From NCBI GenBank assembly GCA_900169235.1, contig FWCC01000198.1, positions 1 through 64,000 on the forward strand: a stretch of DNA of 64,000 nt, given 5' to 3'. Both the position numbers and the translations under genes were made by a program. The stretch comes from Zarea fungicola (taxonomy: Eukaryota > Ascomycota > Sordariomycetes > Hypocreales > Cordycipitaceae). The notes beneath the pieces were generated by a model that saw only the letters and a program-made list of their open reading frames with translations, was not told the DNA's origin and did not search any database. Positions 33,857 through 45,969 of the stretch are shown piece by piece. Numbering within the stretch: the first letter of the stretch is position 1; each line of letters opens with the position of its first letter.

Positions 33857-34777
33857 CTAGTCTCCCAGTCGATAGCTCACCAGCGTGTCGACGCGGTGGT
33901 TCGCCGTGCTGAAGCCGCGCAGCTGCACCCTCTCCCCGTTCTCAATCTCCTTGGCGTCCGAGTCGCCCCATTCGACGGGGACATCACTGTCCGCATCCGC
34001 GTACACGAGCACGTTGAAGGTGCAGTGGCCGCTGAGCTGCGGGAGAAACGTGACGGACGCGGTGATTTGCCGAAAGAGGGCGGCGATTTCCGCCTGAATC
34101 TCCTGCTCCGTCTTTTCCGTCGGCGCAGCGGCGGCCGAGGCACCGTCGTTCTCCTGGTCCTTGCCCGCAGCAGCAGCAGCAGATGACGAGGAGGATTTGG
34201 ACTTTTTTGGGGCGGCGGTTATGTCCACGTTGAATTGCCAGCGCTCGACGTGCTCGCCCGTGTCCTTGTCGGTAATGACAATGACGAGACGCGAGATTTT
34301 GCCGCCGACCATCCACTTGTCGAGCTGGGACATGATTTTTTTAATATATGATTTTACCTGGTCGTCGGACGAGACTGTGTGTCGTTAGATTGGTTCTTTC
34401 TGGTGCATGTGTTGGAATCAGGGCGTACCCAGCATGTTGAGGCCATATTTCTTGACGCTGTCATTATGGTTAGCATGTAAAATTATCGTCTTTTTGGTTC
34501 TTCTCACGCTGTAAAGTCTTCTGCAGGGTATACGCCTCGTTGAAATCTATCGTCGCTTCGTTAGCTCCCGTCCATGGAGGTTTATGGGGTACGCTGCGCT
34601 CGTACAGAATGGTATGAATAGAGTATTGAAACTAATAGGCTAGTCAGTGCTGCACCTAGAGATGGTTAAAGAGCAACTGCAACGTACGAATTCGGCAACA
34701 AGCCTGGCGCTGCCCTTGAGCGACAGCTTGTGCACCTTGCTCTTGTCCTTGTCCTTGGTCGGCTTCTCAGACGGCAT
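33857..34777 (-). CDS. MAD2: Spindle assembly checkpoint protein Mad2 (HORMA domain)
   Basis: It inhibits Cdc20-APC/C until all kinetochores are attached. Five exons (34777-34688, 34631-34606, 34546-34508, 34457-34429, 34374-33857) give 233 aa. Three internal exons are only 26, 39 and 29 nt. Splicing them restores the HORMA core LFQRGVYPAEDFTAVKKYGL and then SYIKKIMSQLDKWM, ISRLVIVITDKDTGEHVERW and QFNVDI. The safety-belt end is recognisable as QLRGFSTANHRVDTLVSYRLG. A low-complexity loop rich in Ser, Ala and acidic residues (about residues 128-165) makes the protein longer than the usual 200-210 aa. The first exon begins with a Lys/Asp-rich tail before the helix KLSLKGSARLVAEFF. It is divergent from DBP3. 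Confidence 0.96.
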
Positions 34778-35416
34778 CGTGTCGGTCTGCGCTTCGATAT
34801 CGACACGTTCTATGGGTATATGATGGGCTGCTGCAAGATGTCTGCCTGGAATTAATCGATTTATCGTGGTCAAAGTCGTGTCAGATGGAGATTGCACTCT
34901 GAGATGTTGTTTCGAACTTGTTTACATTGGTAGAAGCTCATGTGGAGGTTTAGCGGGGTTAAACAATGGGGAGTAGAGAGCATAGTAGCACCTACACAAC
35001 AGTTCCAAGACGTACCAGAAACGAAAACACCGCAATCTAGATAAAGAAGTTACAGCAGCAAATATGAACAAAAAAAAACACTGCATAACCCCAAAACTGC
35101 ATCAGTATATCGAAATTCCATTCCGCTCACCGCTGTAGGGTAGGTCAGTGTGGCTGAACTGTGGCTCAACGGCGCCCCTCCACTATCGATAAGAAAACCG
35201 ATCTCATTCTGGACAGCCATTGGACAATTTTTGGCCTCGCCAGCCCCGACCGCCAGTTTTTTATCTGGCAGAAAAAAAAGTTGGCCGGCAAACAAAGTGC
35301 AGCGACAAAGCCAGCAGACGATTTTCTCAGCCAATTCCCACAGCTGATGCTATTGTGTTGGTGCTGATACTGAAAATTACTCATTTTTCAGTACATAATT
35401 CCCGCCCATTTTCGAC
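34778..35416. other. Divergent promoter region between MAD2 and DBP3
   Basis: 0.64 kb shared between two oppositely oriented start codons. Short A-runs lie at about 35069-35079 and 35270-35279. No gene was recognised. Confidence 0.6.
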
Positions 35417-37355
35417 ATGGCCGCCACCAAACGCTCCATCGCCGAGAGCGAGGAGAGCCGCTCAATCAAAAAGTCCAAGATTGTCGACAATGACGACGTC
35501 TCCGAGAAGCGCGTAAAGAAGGAGAAGAAGGAAAAGAAGGAAAAGAAAGACAAGAAGCGCAAGGCCGAAGTGGAAGCCGAAGTCGAGACCCCCGCCGCCA
35601 CCGACTCTGACCAGGTCATGGAAGACAGCGACGAAGCCGCTGCCGCTGCCGCCAAGAAGGCGCGCAAGGAAGAAAAGAAGAAGCTAAAGGAAGCCAAAAA
35701 GGCAAAGAAGCAGCAGGAAGAGGTCGCCGCCATGGAAGAGGATCCGGCCGAAGAAGAAGAGGCCCCCAAGCCCAAGAAGGAGAAAAAGGACAAGTCCAAG
35801 AAGAAGAACAAGGCGTCAGACGCACCCGCCCCTGCGCCCTCCTCCGGTGATGCCACAAAGTACCAGCAGACCGCTGCCCTCAGCGCCGTACCCCAGGCCG
35901 ACATTGACGCCTTCCTGGCCAAGGAGCACATTACCATTGCCGACCCGCGCAACGCCGACGTGACGCTGCGCCCGATCCTCGAGTTTGCCCAGCTGCCGCC
36001 GACCGACCTCCTCACCAAAAAGGGCACGCCCTTTGCCAACTACAAGGCGCCGACGCCCATCCAGGCGGCCTCGTGGCCCTTTACGCTCTCCGGGCGGGAC
36101 GTTGTCGGCGTCGCCGAGACGGGCTCCGGCAAGACCATGGCCTTTGCCCTCCCCTGCGTGCAGGCCGTGGCGCGCCTCAGCAAAGGGTACAGCGCGCGCG
36201 CCGTGGTGGTGTCGCCCACGCGCGAGCTCGCCATGCAGACGCACGAGCAGCTCGCCTCCCTCGCGGCCCTGTCCGGCCTGCACTGCGTGTGCCTCTACGG
36301 CGGCGCCTCCAAGGACGAGCAGCGCGCGCTCCTGAGCCGCGGCGCCGACATCATCGTCGCCACGCCGGGTCGCCTCAAGGACTTCATGTCCGACGACACG
36401 GTCAACCTGAGCGGGTGCGAGTTTGTCGTCCTCGACGAGGCGGACCGCATGCTCGACAAGGGGTTCGAGGAGGACATCAAGATGATCCTGGGCAGCTGCC
36501 CGGACCGGGCCTCCCGCCAGACGCTCATGTTCACGGCGACGTGGCCGTACTCGGTGCAGTCGCTCGCGTCCACGTTCATGGTGGAGCCCGTTCGCATCAC
36601 CATCGGCAAGGGGGGTAAAGAGAGCGCCGACGGCGGCGTGGAGCTCCAGGCCAACCAGCGCATCACGCAGACGGTCGAGGTGCTCGAGGGCCACGACAAG
36701 GAGTTTCGCCTCATGCAGGTGCTCAAGGAGCATCAGGCGGGCAGCAAGAAGAACGACCGCATCCTCGTCTTTTGCCTGTACAAGAAGGAGGCGACGCGCG
36801 TGGAGAACATGCTGAGCCGCAAGGGCGTCCGCGTCGGCGGCATCCACGGCGACTTGCGCCAGGAGCAGCGCACAAAGTCGCTCGAGGCCTTCAAGTCGGG
36901 TGCCACGCCGGTGCTGGTGGCCACGGATGTGGCTGCGCGCGGTCTGGATATTCCCGAGGTCAAGCTCGTCATTAACGTTACTGTATGTTTTTTGTTATTG
37001 TTTGGATTTAAAACCAGCATGCTAACTGCTTTAGTTTCCCCTGACAATTGAGGATTACGTGCACAGAATCGGTCGTACTGGCCGTGCCGGCAAGACTGGT
37101 AAAGCCATTACTTTCTTCACCGCACAAGACAAGGCGCACTCTGGATCGTACGTACTTTCTTTCTCCTTCATTTTTAATGCTAGTACCTCTAACATCCCCA
37201 GGCTGGTCAACATTCTCAAGGGCGCCAACCAGCCCGTTCCCGACGAGCTCCTCAAGTTTGGCACCACAGTCAAGAAGAAGACGCACGACATGTATGGCTC
37301 CTTTTTCAAGGACGTCGACATGAACCAAAAGTCGACCAAGATTACGTTTGATTAA
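35417..37355 (+). CDS. DBP3: DEAD-box ATP-dependent RNA helicase, Dbp3 type
   Basis: A nucleolar helicase that helps 60S ribosomal-subunit assembly and 27S pre-rRNA processing. Exons 35417-36982, 37035-37147 and 37202-37355 encode 610 aa. The N-terminal 145 residues are a Lys/Glu-rich, low-complexity nucleolar tail ([16 protein letters not shown]). The helicase core is complete: Q motif [11 protein letters not shown], motif I AETGSGKT (about 233-240), [17 protein letters not shown] in VLDEADRML, motif III as TAT in [30 protein letters not shown] and [10 protein letters not shown]. Motif III is usually SAT; TAT is known in this subfamily. The very high GC and strong codon bias of exon 1 produce long antisense ORFs, which are shadows. 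Confidence 0.95.
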
Positions 37356-37534
37356 GCCAAGTTTGAACAACTATTTCTTACATTGGACATTGGTTTCGCA
37401 GTTTTGGTCCTGGACTAAGGCGGTATAAACAATATTTGCTATTTATTCTACCATGTGGCGTTTTGTTATATATGTCGGTTCGTATGCCAGTTTCATGGTT
37501 TTTTCCCGTCTATTTTATACAGGGATTTCGTTAT

Positions 37535-39488
37535 TTACTTCTTGGCGCTCTTCTTGGAGCGCGTCGTCACCTCCTTGGGCGTTTCCTTTTCACCCTCCTT
37601 CTGGGGTTCGCCGAGAGAATCTATGCATTCCACGAGAAAGTCCTTTTCCATGTATAGTCTAGAGTTGGGTCAGTTTGTAGGTCATGGCATTAAAAGTTTT
37701 TTCAGGTTGGGATATAGAAATATAAAACACGTACATTAAAGCAACGAGAACCACACCAGAGCTACCAATCATAATGGCGGCCGTAATGGGCGTCTCGTGA
37801 ATCTCGTGGACGATGCCCGTCTGGTAGAGGCCCGCAAACGTGGACACGGAGACGGCAATGGTCTCGTCGGGAATCAGCTTGCGCACGGAAAACTGCACAT
37901 TGTAGCGTCTAAAGTAGCGCTTGATGAAGAAGAGGCTCCAGAGGATGCGGCACGACATGTTGACAATGTTGGCAAAGATGAGCCCCTGCGCGCCCAGGCC
38001 CAGCACGCCCATGAAGAGGTACGCCGACCCGGCAAAGACGGCGGAGAAGACGCTCATCCAGAACGACTGCTGGTGCACCTCGGCCTCGGTGGCGACGCTG
38101 GCGACAAAGGCCTCGGTCAGGCCGTTGATGGCGAGGAAGGGAATGTACAGGCAGTAGATGGCGAGCACGTCGCCCGCGCCAGACCCCTCCCAGCGGTTGC
38201 CCAGGACGAGGCCCAGCAGCGGCGGCGCGACAAAGGGCCCCATGCTGACGACGCAGCCCGACAGCAGCAGGTACAGCCGCAGCAGCGTGTACAGGCTGCG
38301 GTCCGCCTCCCGGACGGCCGAGGGCGTCTTCTCGGGCGTGGGGAGCAGCTTGGAGAAGTAGCTGCGGGTGGACTCCTCAATGGGCTGGAAGAGCAGCCGC
38401 GCGAGCAGGCCCCCGTAGTTGTTGGCGAGCGCGTACGACCCCTGCACGACGGGGCTGGCGAGGAACCCGACGAGGACGGTGTCGCCCTGGGTGAGCAGGT
38501 GCTTGACCAGGCTCTGCGTCATCATGCTGCCCGCGATGCGGAGGGTGGGCCGGTAGAAGAGGCCGGCGCCGACAAAGGCCGCCTGGTTGGCGCCGGCGAT
38601 GCGGCGCGGCCACAGAGAGAAGCGCACCATGTTGGCCACGCGCCAGCCCGAGGACACGTACACGACGACGAGGGCGGAGCTGTAGGCGAGCTGGCCGAGG
38701 GCCCAGGGCATGACGCCGACGGGCCATCCTCTGCGCTCGGCGCTGACGGCGGAGGAGAAGACGACGAGGCAGCGCAGGCAGGTGGCGATGGACTCGGCGG
38801 CGGCGCGGGTGCGGATCTGCAAATGGTTCTGCAGCAGCACGAAGCAGGGCTCCGAGATGAGCTCGACCATGGCCGACACGCCGTAGGCCAGCAGCGAGTA
38901 GGTAAAGTAGGGCGTGTTGGCGCGGGTGTCTGGATTGGCGTAGGCAAAGTACATCCAGCCGAGGACGAGGCTCACAATGGTGCCGAGGACGATGGAGATG
39001 TAGCCGAGGTTGATGAGGGCCTGGCTTTCCTGCGGGTAGAGGATGACCTTTTTGGGGCCTGGCTGTTCGTCTGCGGGCTTTGGTCTCCCATTGCTGCTGG
39101 TAGCGGTGGTGCTGGTGCTGGAACTGGTACTCCTGCCTGTCTGCTCTGGTTCTGGTGTTGATGGCGTCTCTTCAGTCGGTGCCCTGATGCCATCGCTGAT
39201 GCTGCCCTGGCGCTGAATGGCCACGCGCAGACTCTCTCGGGCGAAGAAAAGCACGGACAGGTAGTAGACCTCTAGCTGCGTTGACAATCCAAGCAGCGGC
39301 GCGGTGAGATAGCGCACGAGCATCTGATTGGCGATAAAGGTAATGAAGCGCGAGATGAGCTGGAGGATGATGAGGATCGACGCGCCCTCGATCATGGACG
39401 GCGGGCCAGAGCTGGCGGAAGCAGTGGCCTTGGAGGAGGACTTGGCCTGCTTGGGCGTTGCGCCTCCTCGCCTTGATTTGGGCGCCAT
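37535..39488 (-). CDS. RFT1: Rft1-like ER membrane protein for lipid-linked oligosaccharide assembly
   Basis: Rft1 is needed for Man5GlcNAc2-PP-dolichol to become available in the ER lumen for N-glycosylation; whether it is itself the flippase is disputed. Exons 39488-37735 and 37658-37535 (intron GTACGT..branch CTGAC..CTCTAG) give 625 aa. The protein is polytopic, with about 12-14 hydrophobic segments and a MATE/MVF-like fold. The family opening is clear: [16 protein letters not shown], then [14 protein letters not shown] and [19 protein letters not shown] Thr/Ser/Pro-rich loop (about residues 115-160) interrupts the first third. The short last exon adds a basic Lys-rich tail ending KKSAKK, compatible with an ER-retrieval dilysine signal. 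The frame continues upstream of 39488 but has no ATG. Confidence 0.94.
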
Positions 39489-40562
39489 GCTGGGATTTCT
39501 CTCACCGAAGGACTTGGCCGAGAAATGTGTTGATGATGGGTTTGACCCCCTGCCTGGTGCGTGCCGTGCGGTGGGAGATGAAGGAGGCGCAGTTCTGGCC
39601 AGATTTGGCTTTGGCGGGGCGTTTGATTGGATTTGCGACACGGATGGGGCGATGGTGGCGCGCGGGAGACGCACAAATAATTCAGCTAAAATTAGGAAAA
39701 TGAGAAAAGGGTCAAGTTGAAGAAGGAGATGGATGAATACTTTGACTTAATATTTCGATTAATTCCAAGGGGTTTCGTTATAGCTAGGTAGTGAGTGGTG
39801 TTGAGCGTCGGTGGAATCGGGCTGTCGCAGATGGGCTGAGACATGACCCTGGGCAATGGTTGAGTTTGCTAGAGCTGGGCAACATCAATTAAGGCTGCTG
39901 ATTAATTACGAATTCAATTTTGATTTTCTACCTTTTAATTACCGTGATTTTGTTGCCAAGTTTACTCTGGCGTCGACAGTCTAGGCACGGCGGTGTTTAG
40001 GAATAATGAAAACAACAAACAATACAAGCCGAAATAAAATTAATTAAGAGCGTATATTAATCCGTGGTTCACATACGAGAATTCATTTCTTATCTGGGCA
40101 CATTGTTGAGGAATCGATTGATTCCAACCCAGGAGCGGCATCATTTAAGCCGGGTCAACTTGTAGGGTTCAAAGTAGGACAGCCCAAGACTACGGTCGCA
40201 TTATCAAGCATATGACAAGAATACAAAGTCACAATTGTGCCTTTTTTAATCCGCACGCTGCAGAAAGAGCTGTCTGCATGTGCAAGACAGCGCCATCACA
40301 TGCAAGCCTACGAGCTGTTGCAACAGACTCCAATTATTATTTTTAATTGAAAAAGAAGAGACATATTGTAAAGAGATGCTTAAAACAGTCACAAGCAACA
40401 ACATCTTTTTACACCAAAACACGAATTGCCATTATACTAGCACACAGAGACGTCTTGTCACGCGGGCCAACTGATAAAGACAAGAACCGACAAGGAAAAA
40501 GGAAAAAGAGAAAAAAAAAAAAAAAGACCAAAAAAGGAAAGAATAAAAATTAGTAAAAAAGC

Positions 40563-40567
40563 AAAAA
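40563..40567 (-). terminator. Possible Pol III terminator (T5)
   Basis: A run of five T on the minus strand, 24 bases after the tRNA-like 3-prime end. It follows a small hairpin (CACC TTTC GGTG). Supports the Pol III reading of the locus. Confidence 0.4.
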
Positions 40568-40590
40568 GATTGTCACCGAAAGGTGGGAAT

Positions 40591-40790
40591 TGAACCCAAG
40601 GCGATTCGAACGCCTACTGTGTGGATGTTAGACACATGCTATATGTGTGAGAAGAATTGCCGAAACGTACACCTTCAGGAAGCTCCAGGGGAAACTGGAA
40701 TCTGACGCTGCAGAGGGAATTAGTACGCCGTGCTGATCCGAACCTGGTGGAGCTGTAATTTACTAACCGCTACCGTTGCGCCATGGGTCC
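40591..40790 (-). ncRNA. Candidate Pol III transcript: tRNA-like 5-prime and 3-prime halves split by about 129 nt
   Basis: Read on the minus strand from 40790, the first 25 nt follow tRNA geometry: acceptor GGACCCA, then TG, a D-arm of stem GCGC, loop AACGGTA and stem GCGG, then T at position 26. This closely resembles tRNA-Trp and contains a perfect A box (TGGCGCAACGG, 40783-40773). At the other end, 40636-40591 hold an anticodon-arm-like unit with loop CTAACAT, a four-base variable loop, a perfect T-arm (stem AGGCG, loop TTCGAAT, stem CGCCT), and TGGGTTC plus A. TGGGTTC pairs with the 5-prime acceptor (one G-U). The 129 nt between fall at positions 26/27, not at the usual 37/38 intron site. 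It may be an interrupted tRNA, a pseudogene or another Pol III RNA. It was folded by hand only. Confidence 0.4.
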
Positions 40791-42277
40791 TGGTAAGAGG
40801 CTTGGCGAAGATAATGAAGTCTATAAGGGTTGAGGGATTTTCCGTGTAGGTTGGCTGTGGTGTCCTGTCTGTCATGCTGGCCGGCGGGTTTCTTTTGCTT
40901 AATTGTCTGAATAGTGTGTTTATTGTGCGCATCTATTTGCATTCAACCAACTACCTCATTCTGTGGTAACTGTCGTTACTGGTGTATCATTAACTAACTG
41001 ATACGAGTTGTGCGACAGTTTCTCACCATGGATTACAATCAATACTATCCCGGGCTGAAAAAAAAATTAAAGGAAAGAAGGAGAATTCATGGCAAGAAAA
41101 ACGGTTGCAATCTTGAAATTATTTCATCAATTAATCGAATAAATTGTTCAACCAGTCCCGACCAAGTCAATTCCGACAAGCAGGCACCACCCTCTTGTCC
41201 AAAGGTCCCTAAACTCTGCATAAATAGCTGAAAATCCATTAATAATGCAGAATTTCTTCCCATTTATCAAGATGATTACGAACTGATTTTAAGCAATGAA
41301 GCATCCTGTACCTTGCACGAACGATGTCTCCTGTCAAACATGCCAGAGAGATATTGCCCGAACGTGCATGGCTCGTGGTGGGTATTGTGAGAAGAGGCAC
41401 AATATTTATTTCAAAACTCATTAAGTATCTGTTCAGTTCCTGGAATTTATTAATCGCAGCAGAATGGGAACCGTCAGTCGACAGGTCGACGTCTCGGCTG
41501 TCGCGGACACCAAAGCTTGGCACTGTGGCTTATGCAGCTGCAGACTAACAACTCTGCAGATTACGGACTCTCGGTGATGTGGTGACATGACGCGTATTGC
41601 ACAACACATGGTGATTAATTGTAACTTATGGCTCTGGAGATAGCCCAAGATGGAGCCATGAATCTGGCCGGCTTGAAACGTCTCAGACTCGCACACGGTC
41701 GCCATTCGTCAGTAAAAATCCCGGATCCTGTCAAGTTCTTTATCACGCTCTGAAGCTGTCGAAATCAGCTAGGCTTTTCGGCCTCCTGTTTCGGGGAAAG
41801 CCCACCAATTGTCGTTCCAGACTGATACTGAAACTACGTAATAGCAACCATATTATAATCAAGTCCCATTGTTCAAGGGGACGGATGAAGTTCAAGGCTT
41901 TATATGGGTTCGCCACAACCCCGTTGCTCTATCTGTCTATCGGGGACATAGCCCGCCCAAATCCAGCAGCCAACACTTGACCCGAAGTTGTTTGAGACGT
42001 CAAGCGGTATTAAAACCAATAGAATCCTCGGCGAGTTGCTTCTTTGGGTCATTTGGAATCCATATTCAGCCTTATACTTAGTGCAGTTGCTGGCGCGTCC
42101 CCCGCACTCCCAACGAATAAGCTCGCCCTCCATCAGGTCAGACAGACGGGCCAAATAACACATGTGAAACATACATTGATCAACCTGATAAAAAGAGCCC
42201 ATTTAAGCCATTCCATTATTCCTTGGGCAGCATCGACCGACTGCCACATTTATCAACATCACCCCCAAGACAACGTA

Positions 42278-43307
42278 ATGTCTGACCTCGTACAAGCACC
42301 GCCGACCGACCGCTCTCAGCGCCTCCGGGTCATCGGCGCTGGCTATTCCCGCACGGGGACAATGTCCTTTACCCTGGCGCTGCAGATTCTGCTCCAAGGG
42401 CCTGTCTTGCATTCGGGCTCGGCCTGTGTGATGCGCGAAGAGGGTACGTATTGAAATGCCACTGTACCGATTCCCAGCCACACGCATCGAGCGAAGCGAG
42501 GACAACAAAACCAAACTGACAGTATTGCAGCATTTATCAAGAGCTGGATCTCAGCTCTAGATGCCGCCACGGCAGTGGAAAAGGGATTGCCGGGGAGCAG
42601 CAAAGACGAGCTCGACAAGGCCATTCACGAGCTCTGTGACGGGTATCTGGGCATTACAGATTCACCTGCTACTGTGCTCGTGGAGCAGCTCATTGCCGCG
42701 TACCCAGAGGCTATTGTCATTGTAACTTTGCGTGATCCGGAGCGCTGGTGGAAGAGTATGAAGGCGGTAGCGGACAAGGTTGGGCAGATGCGTGCGCTGA
42801 ACGTGCTCTTTTTGCCGCTGCCGACTCTGAGGTACTTTGGAAGCTGGGTTGATGCGTTAACGAGGAGGTACGTCGGAAAAAGAAAGGACAAGAACAAAAC
42901 ATACAATATTGCTAACATGTGTAAAAGACATTCGCACGTCCTCTACAACGGTGAAAAGTATACGCTTACTCAGGGTTCGTACAGTCATCCATCACACCCT
43001 TCCCGAAAATACTCAAATCAGCTTTACTAATACGGGCTCAACACCAGAGCATCTCGCCCGCCACCATGACTATGTGGCAAGAGTCACACCCAAAGATCGG
43101 CTGTACTACTTTGACGTCAAGGAGGGATGGGAGCCTCTCTGCAAAATCCTCAAGGTGCCCGTGCCCGACGTCCCGTTTCCACACGCAAATGACGCACAGG
43201 CGATACAGGACATCCTGGCTGGGTTCATAAAGACGGCTGTCTTTTGCTGGCTAGCAATCATTGGGGCATTGGCTGTGGGAGGCTGGCTGTTGTGGTCTCT
43301 GCTTTGA
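42278..43307 (+). CDS. Sulfotransferase-like P-loop protein with C-terminal membrane anchor
   Basis: Four exons (42278-42443, 42531-42867, 42928-42974, 43048-43307) encode 269 aa; exon 3 is only 47 nt. The N-terminal VIGAGYSRTGTMSFTLAL is the phosphosulfate-binding loop form typical of the fungal Sulfotransf_4 family, which is often annotated as hypothetical or NAD-dependent epimerase by mistake. IVIVTLRDPERWWKSM is the second binding segment, and EHLARHHDYVARVTPKDRLYYFDVKEGWEPLC matches the family end. About 20 hydrophobic residues before the stop (AVFCWLAIIGALAVGGWLLW) look like a tail anchor. The natural substrate of this family is largely unknown. Exon junctions were chosen to restore TQEHLARHHDYV. 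Confidence 0.88.
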
Positions 43308-45969
43308 GGTAGCACCCGTACTGCCAACAGTTTCATCGACTCCAGATGTTACGCCGTTGTACTGAAGTCCATGGTGACGCATGGCAATGTAGTCGAGGCA
43401 ACATGTAATGAAATAGCACCGAGCGAATATTTCAGGCGCAGAGTTTCCCGTTGAAAAATAAGAACGAGTAATAACAGCAGTGCATACGAACACCTCCGGG
43501 GAATGCCCGAATTGAGAGGGCATTATGCAGTGTACATGCAGGTCCGCCCAACAATTCGCAAATATGGTACTAAGGATCAATACACCAGTCGTCAATACAC
43601 CAGTCCGAGAGAGACTCAGCCTGGGGAAGCATGCGCACCGACACTTTTTAACAACCGTATAGGTAGCTAAGAAGAAATGATCCAGCAAGACAGGAACGGC
43701 CCGACTGGTGGGTGAATTCCGAGGACAAAAGGCACATCACAATTGAGACGCAGGAAAACAGCGAGGAAACAGCTGAAATGACACGAATAGCGCTCCATTA
43801 CCAATCACTGCCAATGTCGGAGGCACACGTAATCAGTACCGTGCTGCTGTCTGGCTTGACCTTTCTCGCCTCGTTTCCTGCAGTATTCAAGGTGGCGCTT
43901 CTGTCTTGCACAACAAAATAATGCATAGCTGAAAACCCAAAAGGGCAAATTACCTCCGGTGGGAGCCACGCCATGACACTAGCTCTCCGACTGCAAGTAA
44001 CCTCACACAAGGTTATAAGATGCACGCTTATAGTGAGAAAGCCTCCTCTCGCTAATCTGGGGCATTTCTCCACGGCGATTTCCCCAGTCTATAATGCACT
44101 CTTGCTTCTGATAGTGACAACTCATCTGGGGTGCGCCAACTCAAAATCCTTCCGCATCCCGCCTCTTCCGTCAGAGCAAGCCTCAGCAATGACAACAAAA
44201 AGAGGCGTCAACGCCAGCCGCCGCAAGCCGAAGGAGGTCTCTTGACCAATTCGATTAGCTGCAGCAGGGCATACTTCGGCGATTCATCTAGCTCACTGCC
44301 CCCGCTGTCATGTGTTTGGTTGCGCAGGTTGAGAGAGGCACCAAAACTGGGGGTGGCGGACCACCACAACTATTTCCCACCACTACGGCGTCGTAGATGC
44401 GCCCCACGATCGACAATCGAGCCCATTGCCGGTCACCACAGGGCAGTTGCAAGGCCGTGCCTATTTCGTTTTGGACTAGTGTGGCTGCCTTCTTCCAGGG
44501 AGCTAATGCAGAAGAAGAAGCTATTCGTCTACGACTCGCCTAAATGCCTAATGGAACAAACGTTGCGAGGACCGTGGAGCAGAGGATCGAGTCAGCGATA
44601 CGCGCTACATCAGCGCAAGATTCTTAGACGAACTGCCTTGTTATCACAGGGCCCCTCTGGGACAATGGGGCAGAAGCTCCGCGTATACGGAACACTCCAT
44701 ACGTATAATTTAGACAGCACAATTCCCTCAGAAGGCCAGAACGGTGCCTGTGGACTACAGCGGGCCGGTGGTTGCGGCTCAACTCTAGTTAGCACGGGTT
44801 ACACTAAAGTTCTGCGATACTACCCAAGCAACAAACTAGACTCCTTAATAAACACAACCCTGACTGTTCCCTCGGCACGTCCGGCTAATTTATTACGCTA
44901 GACTGATTAAATAACAGCGAGTATTTCCAGCGAGGGCTAGAAAAAAATAAACTAACTTGAATCGTAGATTGGTAGTTGGTGACAGCGCCACGGAACTTGT
45001 CCACCCCTGCTCTGAGTCAAGACGCACGAGTGCTAATACCAACAAAGTTAATCAATCACGGCGTCATCTTCCGCTGCGGCCGGTCGCTCAGCGGCTTATC
45101 GTTATCATTTCCCTGTTCTTGATATTTTCCTTATTCGGTGTATTCCTCGGGCCTTTGATCAACTTGTCCAGCCACAAATGATGGACAACCGTTAAACTCC
45201 CGACCTGGCTGGGATAGACTGTGTCTCTATCTTTCTATCTTTCCATCTTCCATACAGAAAAACACCTCTCTTTGTCTACTGATAATTCCCGTCTCTGCAA
45301 ATAGCATGTGGGCGAGGACTGCCAACCCCGGCCGTTGCCTCGTGGCCCCGAAACAAAACTCGAAACACCGGTCCCGCGGTGGAGTCTCCGTCCGGTCCTT
45401 TGTTTGTTGTACATTAACTGACTTGCCTGTCCCCAGTTATAGCTCCGTAACGACTTCTGTAATAGGGAACTCGGCCAAGCCCTCTTTTTAACGCTGGTGG
45501 CTGATCTTCGTTCATGTGTCCATGTGGTTCCTGCCAAATCTCACCCTGTGCCCCTTGGTGGAACTTTGTTTGATTATTAGCGCTCCCATCAATTTTGATC
45601 ATGTTTTGGCGTCCTCGTCCCGACCAGGGCTTACAATGGGGACAATTGCATGTTACATCGACTAGCCATGCCCCAGCCAGGCACTATGCATCGGACCGAT
45701 ATTCTTTTCCCATTAGGGTCAGCACGAGCAACTACCGTACTCCATAGCAGAATCTTATTCTCCGTTCATTTACAATGCCAAGTTAACCGGGGTGCAGCAT
45801 TGTCCACAGCGGGGGGGCGTTGGTCCTTTGCAGTGGAGTAGTTGTCTCCATGATGTGCTTCCAACTTGTATAAGTTGTTGGTGATACCCCGAGTTTCAGA
45901 CTGGTGTTTTCTTTTTCTTCACAGCGATTTTCTCTTTTATCCGGTATACAAAGAAGAATCAGTCAAAAT
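43308..45969. other. Gene-poor intergenic region, 2.7 kb
   Basis: No supported gene. A 257-codon open frame at 44131-44901 begins with GTG, its first ATG is at 44506, and its composition is non-coding in look. An inverted repeat around a TATA-like core (AACTT-GTAT-AAGTT, about 45864-45877) stands about 100 bp before the GH71 gene and may be part of its promoter. Confidence 0.45.

Larger units (their letters stand above)
39489..42277. other. Gene-poor intergenic region, 2.8 kb
   Basis: It contains the tRNA-like Pol III candidate described separately, an A-rich homopolymer stretch (about 40493-40560), and short ORFs without family resemblance. Apart from the RNA candidate, nothing was recognised. 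Confidence 0.5.

Noticed and set aside
37797..39161. Long plus-strand frame opposite RFT1
   Set aside because: A shadow of the GC-rich third codon positions of RFT1. The sense-strand protein is clearly the conserved one. The same applies to antisense frames over DBP3, GH71 and the secreted Ala-rich gene.
41239..41705. Two minus-strand frames of about 90 codons that look partly protein-like
   Set aside because: The right frame has only a weak N-terminus and the left has no ATG. I found no splice pair joining them into a convincing protein.
44131..44901. Open frame of 257 codons in a gene-poor region
   Set aside because: It starts with GTG, its first ATG is at 44506, it has no family resemblance and its composition is unlike the real genes here.
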